Below, one piece after another: positions 52,796 through 61,431 of a stretch of 64,000 nucleotides of DNA; position 1 is the stretch's first letter; each line of letters starts with the position of its first letter. Location of the stretch: contig NZ_JACCFP010000001.1 of the NCBI RefSeq assembly GCF_013410655.1, positions 3,247,501-3,311,500 on the forward strand, written 5' to 3'. The position numbers were made by a program, and so were the translations under genes. The stretch is from Nocardioides thalensis. GTDB taxonomy: Bacteria; Actinomycetota; Actinomycetes; Propionibacteriales; Nocardioidaceae. The notes under the pieces were generated by a model. It did not search any database and was not told the DNA's origin. It worked only from the letters and a program-made list of their open reading frames with translations.

Positions 52796-54199
52796 TCAGA
52801 GGTTGATCATGTGCCCCGCGATGCCGTGGACGGCCTCCTTCATGGCCTCCGACAGCGTCGGGTGGGCGAACACGTTGCGGGCCACCTCGTCCGCGGTCAG
52901 GTCCCACTGCTGGGCGAGGGTGAGAGCGGGAAGCAGCTCGGTGACCTCGGGGCCGATCATGTGGGCGCCGAGGATCTCGTTGTGCTCGGCGTCGGCGACG
53001 ATCTTCACGAAGCCCACGCCCTCGGCCATGCCGCGGGCCTTGCCGTTGGCCGAGAACGGGAACGACGCCGTCTTGACGTCGAAGCCCTTCTCCTTGGCCT
53101 GCTGCTCGCTGTAGCCGAAGGAGGCGATCTGCGGCTGGCAGAACGTGGCGCGCGGGATCATGTCGAAGTCGATCTCCATGGTCTCGGCGCCGCCGATCGT
53201 CTCGGCCGCCACGACGCCCATCGCCTCCGCGGTGTGGGCCAGCATCAGCTTGCCGGTGCAGTCGCCGATGGCGTAGACGCCGTCGACGTTGGTGCGACCG
53301 CGGCCGTCGACGGCGATCGCGCCGCGGTCGGTCAGCTCGACTCCGGTGTTCTCCAGGCCGTAGCCCTCGACGCGGGGCGCGAAGCCGAACGCCGCGAGGA
53401 ACTTGTCGGCCTCGAGCAGCTGCTCCTCGCCCCCGCCGGCGGCCGGGGCGACGGTGACCTTCACGCCGGAGCCGGTGTCCTCGACGCTCTTGACCGCCGT
53501 CGAGGTGAGCACCTTGACGCCGAGCTTCTTGTACTGGCGGGCCAGCTCCTTGGAGACGTCGGCGTCCTCGGTCGGCACCATCCGGTCGAGGTACTCGACG
53601 ATCGTCACGTCGACGCCGAAGTTCTTCATGACGTAGGCGAACTCGACGCCGATCGCGCCGGAGCCGCCGATGATCACCGAGCCCGGCAGCTGGTCGTCGA
53701 GGATCTGCTCCTCGTAGGAGACGATGTTCTTGCCGTTGATCTCCACGCCCGGCACGGTCCGCACGGTGGCGCCGGTGGCGATGATCAGGTCGTCGCACGT
53801 GTGCGCGGTGACGTCGCCGTTGTCGTCCTGGACGTCGATCGCCTTCGGGCCGGTCAGCGTGCCCCACCCGTCGATCTCGGTGATCTTGTTCTTCTTCATC
53901 AGGTAGTGGACGCCCTTGGCGCTCGCCTCGGCCACGCCGCGGCTGCGCTTGTGGGTCGCGGCGAAGTCCATCGTGGCGTCGCCGGAGATCCCGAACGTGC
54001 TCTTCTCGTGCGTGATGATGTGCGCGATCTCGGCATTGCGCAGCAGAGCCTTGGACGGGATGCAGCCGACGTTCAGACAGACACCACCCCAGTACTTCTT
54101 CTCCACCACGGCGACGGACTTGCCGAGCTGCGCGGCGCGGATCGCGGCGACGTACCCACCGGGGCCGGCACCGAGGACGAGGACATCAAAGTGGGTCAC
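52796..54199 (-). CDS. lpd: Dihydrolipoyl dehydrogenase
   Basis: 467 aa. FAD motif [21 protein letters not shown], complete redox site [16 protein letters not shown] motif [30 protein letters not shown], and the His-Glu couple in [14 protein letters not shown]3 subunit of pyruvate/2-oxoglutarate dehydrogenases. Contrast the 47975 protein, which has lost the second Cys. Divergent from the S8 protease. Confidence 0.97.
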   Translation of the reverse strand: MTHFDVLVLGAGPGGYVAAIRAAQLGKSVAVVEKKYWGGVCLNVGCIPSKALLRNAEIAHIITHEKSTFGISGDATMDFAATHKRSRGVAEASAKGVHYLMKKNKITEIDGWGTLTGPKAIDVQDDNGDVTAHTCDDLIIATGATVRTVPGVEINGKNIVSYEEQILDDQLPGSVIIGGSGAIGVEFAYVMKNFGVDVTIVEYLDRMVPTEDADVSKELARQYKKLGVKVLTSTAVKSVEDTGSGVKVTVAPAAGGGEEQLLEADKFLAAFGFAPRVEGYGLENTGVELTDRGAIAVDGRGRTNVDGVYAIGDCTGKLMLAHTAEAMGVVAAETIGGAETMEIDFDMIPRATFCQPQIASFGYSEQQAKEKGFDVKTASFPFSANGKARGMAEGVGFVKIVADAEHNEILGAHMIGPEVTELLPALTLAQQWDLTADEVARNVFAHPTLSEAMKEAVHGIAGHMINL

Positions 54200-54304
54200 G
54201 CCCCAAGCCTAGTGTTGTGCCCGAGGTCACAGACAGGGCATCCTGCTCGGCACATCCGGAGGCCACTCGGCGCCCCCGGAAACAAGAGAAGGATGCTCCC
54301 CACC

Positions 54305-55483
54305 ATGTCTCGGATTCTCGGATTCGTTGCGGCCTGCGCACTTGCCGCTGCATCACTCGTGTCGGTGCCCGCCCCCCAGGCCGGCGCCACCGCAAACCCC
54401 CTGGTCAACGTGATCGTGACCCTCGCACCCTCGGCCGACCCGAACGCGGTCTCGGCCGACCTGCTGGGCGGCGAGCCCGGCGAGGTCACCCACGTCTACG
54501 ACCACGTGATCAACGGCTTCGCCGCGTCGCTCCCGCAGGCCCTGCTCACCGTCCTCCGCGGCGACGCCCGGATCCAGCGCATCGAGCTCGACCGCGGCGT
54601 GACCGCGAGCGACACCCAGTCGCCGACCCCGAGCTGGGGCCTCGACCGCATCGACCAGCGCGACCTCCCGCTCAGCAACAGCTTCACCTACGGCTCGTCC
54701 GGCGCGAACGTGGACGCCTACGTCGTCGACACCGGCATCCTCACCACGCACCCCGACTTCGGCGGGCGCGCGGTCCACGGTCGCGACACCGTCAGCGGCG
54801 ACAACGACGCCACCGACTGCAACGGTCACGGCACCCACGTCGCCGGCACCATCGGCGGCACGAAGTACGGCGTGGCCAAGGCGGCGAACCTGATCGCCGT
54901 CCGCGTGCTCGACTGCAACGGCTCCGGCTCCACCGCCGGCGTGATCGCCGGTCTGGACTGGGTCGTCGCCCACCACCAGGCCGGAGACCCCGCGGTCGCC
55001 AACATGAGCCTCGGCGGGGGCGCGTCGGCGACGCTCGACGACGCGGTCCGGCGCGTGATCGCCGACGGCGTCACGATGGCGGTCGCCGCGGGCAACGAGA
55101 ACACCGACTCGTGCACCAAGTCCCCGGCCCGTACGGCGGAGGCGCTCACCGTCGCGGCGAGCACCATCAACGACGCGCGTGCGTCGTTCTCCAACCGCGG
55201 CACCTGCGTCGACCTGTTCGCGCCGGGCGTCGACATCACCTCGGCGTGGCTCGACAACGGCACCAACACGATCAGCGGGACGTCGATGGCGACGCCGCAC
55301 GTGGCCGGGGTCGCGGCTCAGTACCTCGGCGCGAACCCGAACGCCAACCCGGCCACGGTGAGCAACGCGATCCTGGCCGCCACCACGAAGGGCAAGATCT
55401 CGGGCACGGCGCGCACGTGCACGCTGATCATCCTGTGCCAGCCGGCCACGCCCAACAACCACCTGCTGTACACGAACAACTGA
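54305..55483 (+). CDS. Secreted S8 (subtilisin-like) serine protease
   Basis: 392 aa; ATG 54305 preferred over 54293 because AGAAGG is correctly spaced. Signal peptide 1-28; I9 propeptide at 30-95 ([12 protein letters not shown] ... [13 protein letters not shown]). Catalytic Asp in YVVDTGI, His in GHGTHVAGT, Ser in [12 protein letters not shown]. Proteinase-K-like subgroup. Cys pairs ([20 protein letters not shown]) suggest disulfides. Followed directly by a long hairpin repeat. Confidence 0.94.
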   Translation: MSRILGFVAACALAAASLVSVPAPQAGATANPLVNVIVTLAPSADPNAVSADLLGGEPGEVTHVYDHVINGFAASLPQALLTVLRGDARIQRIELDRGVTASDTQSPTPSWGLDRIDQRDLPLSNSFTYGSSGANVDAYVVDTGILTTHPDFGGRAVHGRDTVSGDNDATDCNGHGTHVAGTIGGTKYGVAKAANLIAVRVLDCNGSGSTAGVIAGLDWVVAHHQAGDPAVANMSLGGGASATLDDAVRRVIADGVTMAVAAGNENTDSCTKSPARTAEALTVAASTINDARASFSNRGTCVDLFAPGVDITSAWLDNGTNTISGTSMATPHVAGVAAQYLGANPNANPATVSNAILAATTKGKISGTARTCTLIILCQPATPNNHLLYTNN

Positions 55484-55486
55484 GGT

Positions 55487-55589
55487 CCGGAGGTTTCGAG
55501 GCTCCTCGCTGCGCTCGTCGCACCTCAACCACCGGCCTGCCGGTGGTTGAGGTGCGAGGCCGGCCACGGCCGAGCCTCGAAACCTCCGG
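55487..55589. repeat. Head-to-head pair of family-A repeats forming a ~100-base hairpin
   Basis: CCGGAGGTTTCGAGGCTC (55487-55504) is complementary to GAGCCTCGAAACCTCCGG (55572-55589); inside, GCACCTCAACCACCGGC faces GCCGGTGGTTGAGGTGC around a CT centre. A bacterial interspersed mosaic-type element and a likely terminator for the protease. Confidence 0.88.
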
Positions 55590-55611
55590 CCCAACCACTA
55601 GCCTGAGCGCC

Positions 55612-56064
55612 GTGACCGCGTACGCCGCCTACGGGACCAACCTCGATCCCGCCCGGATGGGCGAGCGGTGCCCGCACTCGCCGCTCCAGACGACCGGGTG
55701 GCTGACCGGCTGGCGGCTCACGTTCGGCGGCGAGGAGCACGGCTGGGACGGCGCGCTCGCGACGATCGTCCAGGACCCGCTCGAGCAGGTCTTCGTCGCG
55801 ATCTACGACGTGCCGCAGCAGGACGTCGCCTCGCTCGACCAGTGGGAGTCGGCCGACTCCGGCCTCTACCGCAAGGTCAAGGTGCGGGTGACCACGCTCA
55901 TCGGCGAGGTCGTCGCCTGGACCTACGTGCTCGACGCCTACGAGGGCGGCCTGCCCTCGGCTTCGTACCTCGGCGTGCTCGCCGACGCCGCCGAGGCCGC
56001 GGACGCCCCGGCCGACTACGTCGCGCGACTGCGCCGGCGCGACTGCCGGTCGACGGGGTTGTGA
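55612..56064 (+). CDS. Gamma-glutamylcyclotransferase (AIG2-like)
   Basis: 150 aa, GTG start. YAAYGTNLDPARM is the GGCT N-terminal loop, then LTGWRLTFGG, VFVAIYDVPQQDVASLDQWE with the catalytic Glu, and YRKVKVRVTT. Cleaves gamma-glutamyl amides to 5-oxoproline, or a related reaction. Flanked by repeats on both sides. Confidence 0.9.
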   Translation: MTAYAAYGTNLDPARMGERCPHSPLQTTGWLTGWRLTFGGEEHGWDGALATIVQDPLEQVFVAIYDVPQQDVASLDQWESADSGLYRKVKVRVTTLIGEVVAWTYVLDAYEGGLPSASYLGVLADAAEAADAPADYVARLRRRDCRSTGL

Positions 56065-56065
56065 G

Positions 56066-56151
56066 CCGGAGTTTCGAGCCCTTCGAGGCTCGCAAGCTCG
56101 CACCTCAGGACGAGGCAAGGCCGCGGCCGGCCTCGCACCTCAACCACCGGC
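56066..56151. repeat. Family-A REP-like element, degenerate
   Basis: CCGGAGTTTCGAGCCCTTCG, AGGCTCGCAAGCTCG, CACCTCAGG, an inserted CGAGGCAAGGCCGCGGCCGG, then CCTCGCACCTCAACCACCGG. Starts immediately after the cyclotransferase stop. Confidence 0.75.
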
Positions 56152-56210
56152 ATCAGGTCAAGTGTCCTGCTCGCGCGTGACCACTGCCACTGGAACTCGT
56201 TGCACCTAGC

Positions 56211-57716
56211 GTGCGAACCCCCGTGAGCCCGTCCCGTTCCCGCCGCGCGCTCGTCGCCCTCGCCGCCGTCGGCAGCCTGGCCGCGACGGTCGCGACCGGA
56301 GGCGCCACCGCGGCACCGCCCGCCCCCGCCGAGAGCGCCGACCCCGGCCTGGTCGACGTGATGTGGGTCGGCAACAACTGGGACGGCACCGCCAGCATCG
56401 TCGACGCCACCACCCTCGAGGTGCTCAAGCGCGGGGTGAACCTCATCCCCGACAAGGCGGCCGAGACGAACGCGATCATGACCAACCCGGTCAAGCTCGT
56501 GTTCTACCTGGCGATCAACGCGGGCCCCGGCCAGGGCCACAACCAGTACGTCGACGACATGTTCACGACGCGTGACGGCAAGTACCTCGCCGTCTCCCGC
56601 CCCAGCTTCGCCGACGTGGTGTGGATCGACATCGCCAAGGCCACCGCGGGCCGCACCGACTCGATCGTGCGCGAGCAGCAGATGGACGGCTACCGCACCG
56701 ACCACATGCAGCTGTCCAACGACGGCCGCCGGCTGCTGGTGTCCGACTCGACCTCGCGCCAGGTCATCGAGTACTCGATGGTCGACGAGACCCTCCCCGA
56801 CGGCACGGTGGTCCGGATGGGCGACCGGCTGCGGACGTTCGAGTCCGGCGAGACGCCGCACGAGAGCAACTACACCGCCGACGGCGAGCGGATCCTGCAC
56901 GCCTCGATCGGCCGCGTCTACACGCCCGCTGACGACCTCGACGCGTCCGACCTGACGCTGATGGGGATCAACCTCCAGCAGCTCCTCGGGCCCCTCGGCG
57001 GCCTGCTCGGGCTCGACCGCCTGCTCGCGGGTCTCCCCTGGCACGCGCTCGAGGGCGCGGTGAAGTCCGACCGCTGGCTCCAGTACGTCGACAACGAGAC
57101 GTTCGAGGTCCTCGAGCGCTGGGACATGAAGCACGAGCTCGCCGAGGCGGGCCACCCGGGCATGAGCAGCGCCGTCCGCCCGGTCGCCGTCGACCCCGAC
57201 GGCCGCCACCTCTACCTCCAGGTCTCGTTCCTGCACGGCTACGTCGTGTTCGACACCCAGGCCGCCGACCTCAATGGGACCAGCGACTACACGCTGGGCA
57301 CCGAGGCCGAGCCGGCCACCGGTGCCGTCGTCGACGTCGTCGACCTCGAGCGCACCTACCCGAACATGTCCCGCGAGGCCTACGTCAACGACTCCGCGCA
57401 CCACGGCATCGCCATCAGCGACGACGGCGAGACGCTGTGCGTCGCTGGCACGATGGACGACTACGCGGCGCTGGTCGACGTCGAGTCCGGCGAGGCGACG
57501 TACTTCGACGAGGAGACGACCGGGCACCACTACGGCAAGCCGTACTGGTCGACCGAGGGCCTCAACGACACCTGCTGGGTCTCGCTCTCCGACGACGACG
57601 CCGTCGCGGTGCTGTCGACGGCGACGGGCGAGGAGGTCGGCTACCTCCAGGTCGGCAACCACCCGCAGCGGGTGCGCCACGGCTACGTGCCGGCCGCCCT
57701 CGCGGCGCAGTGGTGA
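56211..57716 (+). CDS. Secreted beta-propeller protein (YVTN/YncE-like)
   Basis: 501 aa from GTG 56211; GTG 56223 also possible. Signal peptide with RSRRALVALAAVGSLAATVATGG. Repeating blades: VMWVGNNWDGTASIVDATTLEVL, YLAVSRPSFADVVWIDIAKAT, HMQLSNDGRRLLVSDSTSRQVIEYS, HGIAISDDGETLCVAGTMDDYAALVDV, VSLSDDDAVAVLSTATGEEVGYL. Extracellular binding or enzymatic role unknown. Confidence 0.85.
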   Translation: MRTPVSPSRSRRALVALAAVGSLAATVATGGATAAPPAPAESADPGLVDVMWVGNNWDGTASIVDATTLEVLKRGVNLIPDKAAETNAIMTNPVKLVFYLAINAGPGQGHNQYVDDMFTTRDGKYLAVSRPSFADVVWIDIAKATAGRTDSIVREQQMDGYRTDHMQLSNDGRRLLVSDSTSRQVIEYSMVDETLPDGTVVRMGDRLRTFESGETPHESNYTADGERILHASIGRVYTPADDLDASDLTLMGINLQQLLGPLGGLLGLDRLLAGLPWHALEGAVKSDRWLQYVDNETFEVLERWDMKHELAEAGHPGMSSAVRPVAVDPDGRHLYLQVSFLHGYVVFDTQAADLNGTSDYTLGTEAEPATGAVVDVVDLERTYPNMSREAYVNDSAHHGIAISDDGETLCVAGTMDDYAALVDVESGEATYFDEETTGHHYGKPYWSTEGLNDTCWVSLSDDDAVAVLSTATGEEVGYLQVGNHPQRVRHGYVPAALAAQW

Positions 57717-57738
57717 CCGCGCCGCGTACCCTCGCACC

Positions 57739-58542
57739 GTGACTGCCGCCCCCACGCCGTACGACCTGGCCGAGCAGGCCGCCGCCCGACTCGCCGAGCT
57801 CACCGGCGTCGCCCGCCACGACGTCGCGCTCGTCCTCGGCTCCGGCTGGCTGCCCGCCGTCGACGCCCTCGGCGAGGCGACCGCCGAGATCGACACCACC
57901 GACCTGCCCGGCTTCAGCGCCGCGGCGGTCGCGGGCCACTCGGGGAAGATCCGCTCGATCAAGTCCGGCGACCGGCAGCTGCTGGTGTTCCTGAGCCGCA
58001 CCCACTACTACGAGGGCAAGGGCGTCGCGGCGGTCGTGCACGGCGTCCGTACGGCGGCCGTGGCCGGCTGTCGCGCGATCGTGCTGACCAACGGCTGCGG
58101 CGGCCTCAAGGACACGTGGGAGCCCGGCCAGCCGGTGCTCATCAGCGACCACATCAACCTGACCGGCCGCTCCCCCATCGAGGGCGCCAACTTCGTCGAC
58201 CTCACCGACCTCTACTCCACGCGACTGCGCGCTCTGTGCAGGGAGGTCGACCCGACGCTCGACGAGGGCGTCTACGTGCAGTTCCCCGGCCCCCACTACG
58301 AGACGCCGGCGGAGATCAACATGGTCCGCGCGATCGGCGGTCACCTGGTCGGCATGAGCACGACGCTCGAGGCGATCGCGGCCCGCGAGTCCGGCATGGA
58401 GGTGCTCGGCATCAGCCTGGTCACCAACCTGGCCGCCGGCATCACGGGCGAGCCGCTCGACCACGCCGAGGTGCTGGAGGCGGGTCGAGCGGCTGCGTCC
58501 CGGATGGGCTCGCTGCTCTCGCAGGTCGTGCCGCGGATCTGA
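57739..58542 (+). CDS. Purine nucleoside phosphorylase (class II)
   Basis: 267 aa, GTG start. VALVLGSGWLPAVDAL (phosphate loop), FLSRTHYYEGKG, IVLTNGCGGLKDTWEPG, YVQFPGPHYETPAEINMVRAIGGHLVGMST (substrate Glu and Met-Ser-Thr), and GISLVTNLAAG. Trimeric 6-oxopurine-type PNP. Cleaves (deoxy)guanosine and inosine with phosphate. Confidence 0.94.
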   Translation: MTAAPTPYDLAEQAAARLAELTGVARHDVALVLGSGWLPAVDALGEATAEIDTTDLPGFSAAAVAGHSGKIRSIKSGDRQLLVFLSRTHYYEGKGVAAVVHGVRTAAVAGCRAIVLTNGCGGLKDTWEPGQPVLISDHINLTGRSPIEGANFVDLTDLYSTRLRALCREVDPTLDEGVYVQFPGPHYETPAEINMVRAIGGHLVGMSTTLEAIAARESGMEVLGISLVTNLAAGITGEPLDHAEVLEAGRAAASRMGSLLSQVVPRI

Positions 58543-58545
58543 CGG

Positions 58546-59370
58546 TCAGCTGGCGCGGTTCATCCCCCGCACGCCGACGGCCAGGCCGAACGCACCGACG
58601 ATCGCGGACGCGGCCAGCCCTGCGAGCACGGTGCCCGCGGACCAGTCACCGGCGAACAGCGCGCGCTCGGCGTCGACGACGTACGTCATCGGGTTGAGGT
58701 CGGAGGCGACCCGCAGCCACTTCGGCGCGCCGTCGAGCGGGAGCAGCACGCCGGCGAGCAGCAGCAGCGGGAAGACCGCGGTCTGCTGCACGGTCCAGAA
58801 CACCCACGCCTGGTCCTTGACCGCGCCCGCCAGCGCGATGCTGAGCGACGCGAGACCGATGCTGAACGGCACGAGCACCACGATTCCGACGACGACGCCG
58901 AGCGCGTGCAGGTCGAAGCTGAACGGCGTCACCGCGGCCACGATGATCAGCGTCTGGAGGACCAGCGGCACCACCTCGCGCAGCGCCTTGCCGACCATCA
59001 CGGCCGACCGGCGCAGTGGCGAGACCAGGATCCGCTCGTGGGAGCCGCTGATGATCTCCTCGCTCAGGTTGGCGCCGGTGAACGAGGCGCTCATCAGCGC
59101 GGTCATCGTGACGATGCCGGGCACGAACCACTGGAGCGCGCTGCCGCCCTCGCTCTCCGGGAGGAGCGGCGCGAACAGGCCAAGGAACACCAGCGGCTGC
59201 ACCATCGCGAACAGCACCGACGGCGGGTTGTGCAGCACCGGCCGAAGCTCGCGGATGGTGCTCGTCCAGACGTCGCCGAACCAGGTGGTGGGTCGGCTCG
59301 CGTAGTCAGAGGTACGGCGCGCGGCGCTCGTCGTGACGGCCGGCGCGGTCATCTGCATCTCGATGGTCAT
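58546..59370 (-). CDS. ABC-2 type exporter permease (DrrB-like)
   Basis: 274 aa; ATG 59370 overlaps the ATPase stop (ATGA). Six TM helices; ABC-2 motif in ISGSHERILVSPLRRSAVMVGKALREVVP and VFWTVQQTAVFPLLLLAGVLLPLDGAPKWLR. Daunorubicin-resistance-type membrane subunit. Pairs with the following ATPase. Confidence 0.92.
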   Translation of the reverse strand: MTIEMQMTAPAVTTSAARRTSDYASRPTTWFGDVWTSTIRELRPVLHNPPSVLFAMVQPLVFLGLFAPLLPESEGGSALQWFVPGIVTMTALMSASFTGANLSEEIISGSHERILVSPLRRSAVMVGKALREVVPLVLQTLIIVAAVTPFSFDLHALGVVVGIVVLVPFSIGLASLSIALAGAVKDQAWVFWTVQQTAVFPLLLLAGVLLPLDGAPKWLRVASDLNPMTYVVDAERALFAGDWSAGTVLAGLAASAIVGAFGLAVGVRGMNRAS

Positions 59371-60413
59371 GCTGCTGCTCCTTCGGTGTCGCCCTGCTCG
59401 GTCTGGTCGGTGCTCATCTGGTCGGCGGCGCCGCCGTCGCGGAGGCTGCGGCCGGTGAGGTCGAGGAACACGTCGTCGAGCGTCGGCCCGACGACCTCGA
59501 CCCGCTGGGCGGGCGTGCCCGCGATGGCGAGGTCCGCGACCAGGCCGGGGGCGAGCTCGCGGCCGCCGGCCGCGCGGATGCGCACCTCGGCGTCGGTCAC
59601 CGTGACGTGGGCGCCCGACCAGCGGTCGGCGCGCTCGGCGGCCGCCACGGCGTGCCCGGCGTCGCCGAAGCCGAGCACCACCAGGTCGCCCAGGGCGGAC
59701 TTCAGCCGCGGCGCGGAGTCGTCGGCGATGACCTGGCCGTGGTCGATCACGATCACCCGGCCGGCGAGCGCGTCCGCCTCCTCGAGGTAGTGCGTCGTCA
59801 GCACGATCGTGGTGCCGTGCTCCCGGTTGAGCCGCTGCACCTGCTCGGCGAGGTTGGCCCGGTGCTGCGGGTCGAGGCCGGTCGACGGCTCGTCGAGAAA
59901 CAGGACCGGCGGCTCCTGGACCAGTCCGATCGCGACGTCGAGCCGACGCCGCTGGCCGCCCGACAGCGTCGACACCGGTCGGTCGGCGTGGTCGGCCAGG
60001 TCGAACGCGGCGAGCAGCTCGTCGACGCGGGTGCGCGCCACCGAGCGCGGCAGCCCGTGCGCGCGGGCCTGCGCCATCAGCTCGTCGCGGCCGCGCTGCT
60101 GGTGGGCGGCGGCGTTGCCCTGCCCGACGAAGCCGATGGAGCGCCGTACGGCGGCCCGCTCGCGGACGACGTCGTGGCCCGCCACCTCGGCGGTGCCGCT
60201 GGTCGGCGCGATGAGCGTCGTGAGCATCCGGAGCGTCGTCGACTTGCCGGCGCCGTTGGGGCCGAGGAACGCGACGAGCTCGCCCGGGGCGACCTCGAGG
60301 TCGAGGCCGCGGACGGCCTCGACCGTGGACTTGTTGCGCGTGTAGTGGCGGGTGAGCCCGACGGTGCGGATCACCGGGCCACTGCTGACGGAGGTGCGGA
60401 GGTTTTCGGTCAT
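59367..60413 (-). CDS. ABC transporter ATP-binding protein (DrrA-like)
   Basis: 348 aa. Walker A GPNGAGKST, Q-loop region SIGFVGQG, signature LSGGQRRRLDVA, Walker B VLFLDEPSTGLD, and a C-terminal DrrA-type domain (VEVVGPTLDDVFLDLTG). Drives a drug or lipid exporter. Divergent from the WYL regulator. Confidence 0.95.
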   Translation of the reverse strand: MTENLRTSVSSGPVIRTVGLTRHYTRNKSTVEAVRGLDLEVAPGELVAFLGPNGAGKSTTLRMLTTLIAPTSGTAEVAGHDVVRERAAVRRSIGFVGQGNAAAHQQRGRDELMAQARAHGLPRSVARTRVDELLAAFDLADHADRPVSTLSGGQRRRLDVAIGLVQEPPVLFLDEPSTGLDPQHRANLAEQVQRLNREHGTTIVLTTHYLEEADALAGRVIVIDHGQVIADDSAPRLKSALGDLVVLGFGDAGHAVAAAERADRWSGAHVTVTDAEVRIRAAGGRELAPGLVADLAIAGTPAQRVEVVGPTLDDVFLDLTGRSLRDGGAADQMSTDQTEQGDTEGAAA

Positions 60414-60429
60414 GGCTCCACGCTAGAAG

Positions 60430-60457
60430 CGCTTTAGGCCAGTTTCTGTCCGCTTTA
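60430..60457. promoter_or_regulatory. Direct repeat CGCTTTA x2, 21-base period
   Basis: Copies at 60430-60436 and 60451-60457 in the 61-base divergent promoter between the ABC exporter and WYL regulator. Two helical turns apart, so both could be contacted from one DNA face. Confidence 0.4.
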
Positions 60458-60474
60458 TGATTCAATCTGGGGAC

Positions 60475-61431
60475 ATGAGCACGAGTGCCCGGATGCTGCG
60501 GCTGCTGTCGCTGCTCCAGACCCACCGCTTCTGGTCCGGCGGCGAGCTGGCCGACCGGCTGGAGGTGAGCCCGCGGACGCTGCGCCGCGACGTCGACCGG
60601 CTCCGGGAGCTCGGTTACGACGTCGACGCCACCCGGGGCACCGCTGGCGGCTACCAGCTGCGCGCCGGCGGGTCGCTCCCCCCGCTACTGCTCGAGGACG
60701 ACGAGGCGGTCGCGATCGCCGTCGGCCTGCGCAGCTCGGCCGGTGGGTCCGTTCACGGGATGGAGGAGACGTCGGTCCAGGCGCTGACGAAGGTCATCGC
60801 CCTGATGCCGCCGCGCCTGCGTCGGCGGATGGACGCGGTGAAGTCACAGACCGACACGCTCCAGTGGAGCGGCGGGCCGGTCCTCGACGCCGGCGTGCTG
60901 ACGACGATCGCGCAGGCCTGCCGCGACGATGAGCTGCTCGACTTCGACTACGAGGCGGCCGACGGTACGTCGACCCACCGCCGCGTCGAGCCGCTCCGGC
61001 TGGTGACCATCGGGCGGCGGTGGTACCTCGTCGCCTACGACCGCGACCGCCAGGACTGGCGCTCGTTCCGCGTCGACCGGGTCGTCGGCAGGCCGTCGAC
61101 CACGGGCCAGCGGTTCCGCCCGCGCGAGCTGCCGGCGCCCGACGCGCTCACCTACGTGCAGTCCAAGCTGCGCTCGCAGCCGCAGCGCTACGAGGTGCGG
61201 ATTCGGCTCGCGTGCCCCGCCGCCGAGGTCGAGGAACGGATGGGCCGCTGGGCCGACGTCGAGGCGCTCGGCGACGACGAGTGCCGGATCGTGATGCGCA
61301 CCGACACCCTCGACTGGCCGGTCCTCGCGCTGTCGGGCTTCGACTGCGACTTCACCGTCGAGTCCCCCGACGAGCTGGTCGAGCACCTGGGACGGCTGGG
61401 GGCGCGGTTCAGCGCGGTGGCAGCTCGGTGA
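60475..61431 (+). CDS. YafY-type WYL-domain transcriptional regulator
   Basis: 318 aa. HTH_11: MLRLLSLLQTHRFWSGGELADRLEVSPRTLRRDVDRLRELG, then the WYL domain with RRWYLVAYDRDRQDWRSFRVDRV (WYL motif as WYL) and a WCX extension. Likely regulates the divergent ABC exporter, sensing an unknown ligand. Its last 23 bases overlap the end of the ligase gene. Confidence 0.92.
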   Translation: MSTSARMLRLLSLLQTHRFWSGGELADRLEVSPRTLRRDVDRLRELGYDVDATRGTAGGYQLRAGGSLPPLLLEDDEAVAIAVGLRSSAGGSVHGMEETSVQALTKVIALMPPRLRRRMDAVKSQTDTLQWSGGPVLDAGVLTTIAQACRDDELLDFDYEAADGTSTHRRVEPLRLVTIGRRWYLVAYDRDRQDWRSFRVDRVVGRPSTTGQRFRPRELPAPDALTYVQSKLRSQPQRYEVRIRLACPAAEVEERMGRWADVEALGDDECRIVMRTDTLDWPVLALSGFDCDFTVESPDELVEHLGRLGARFSAVAAR

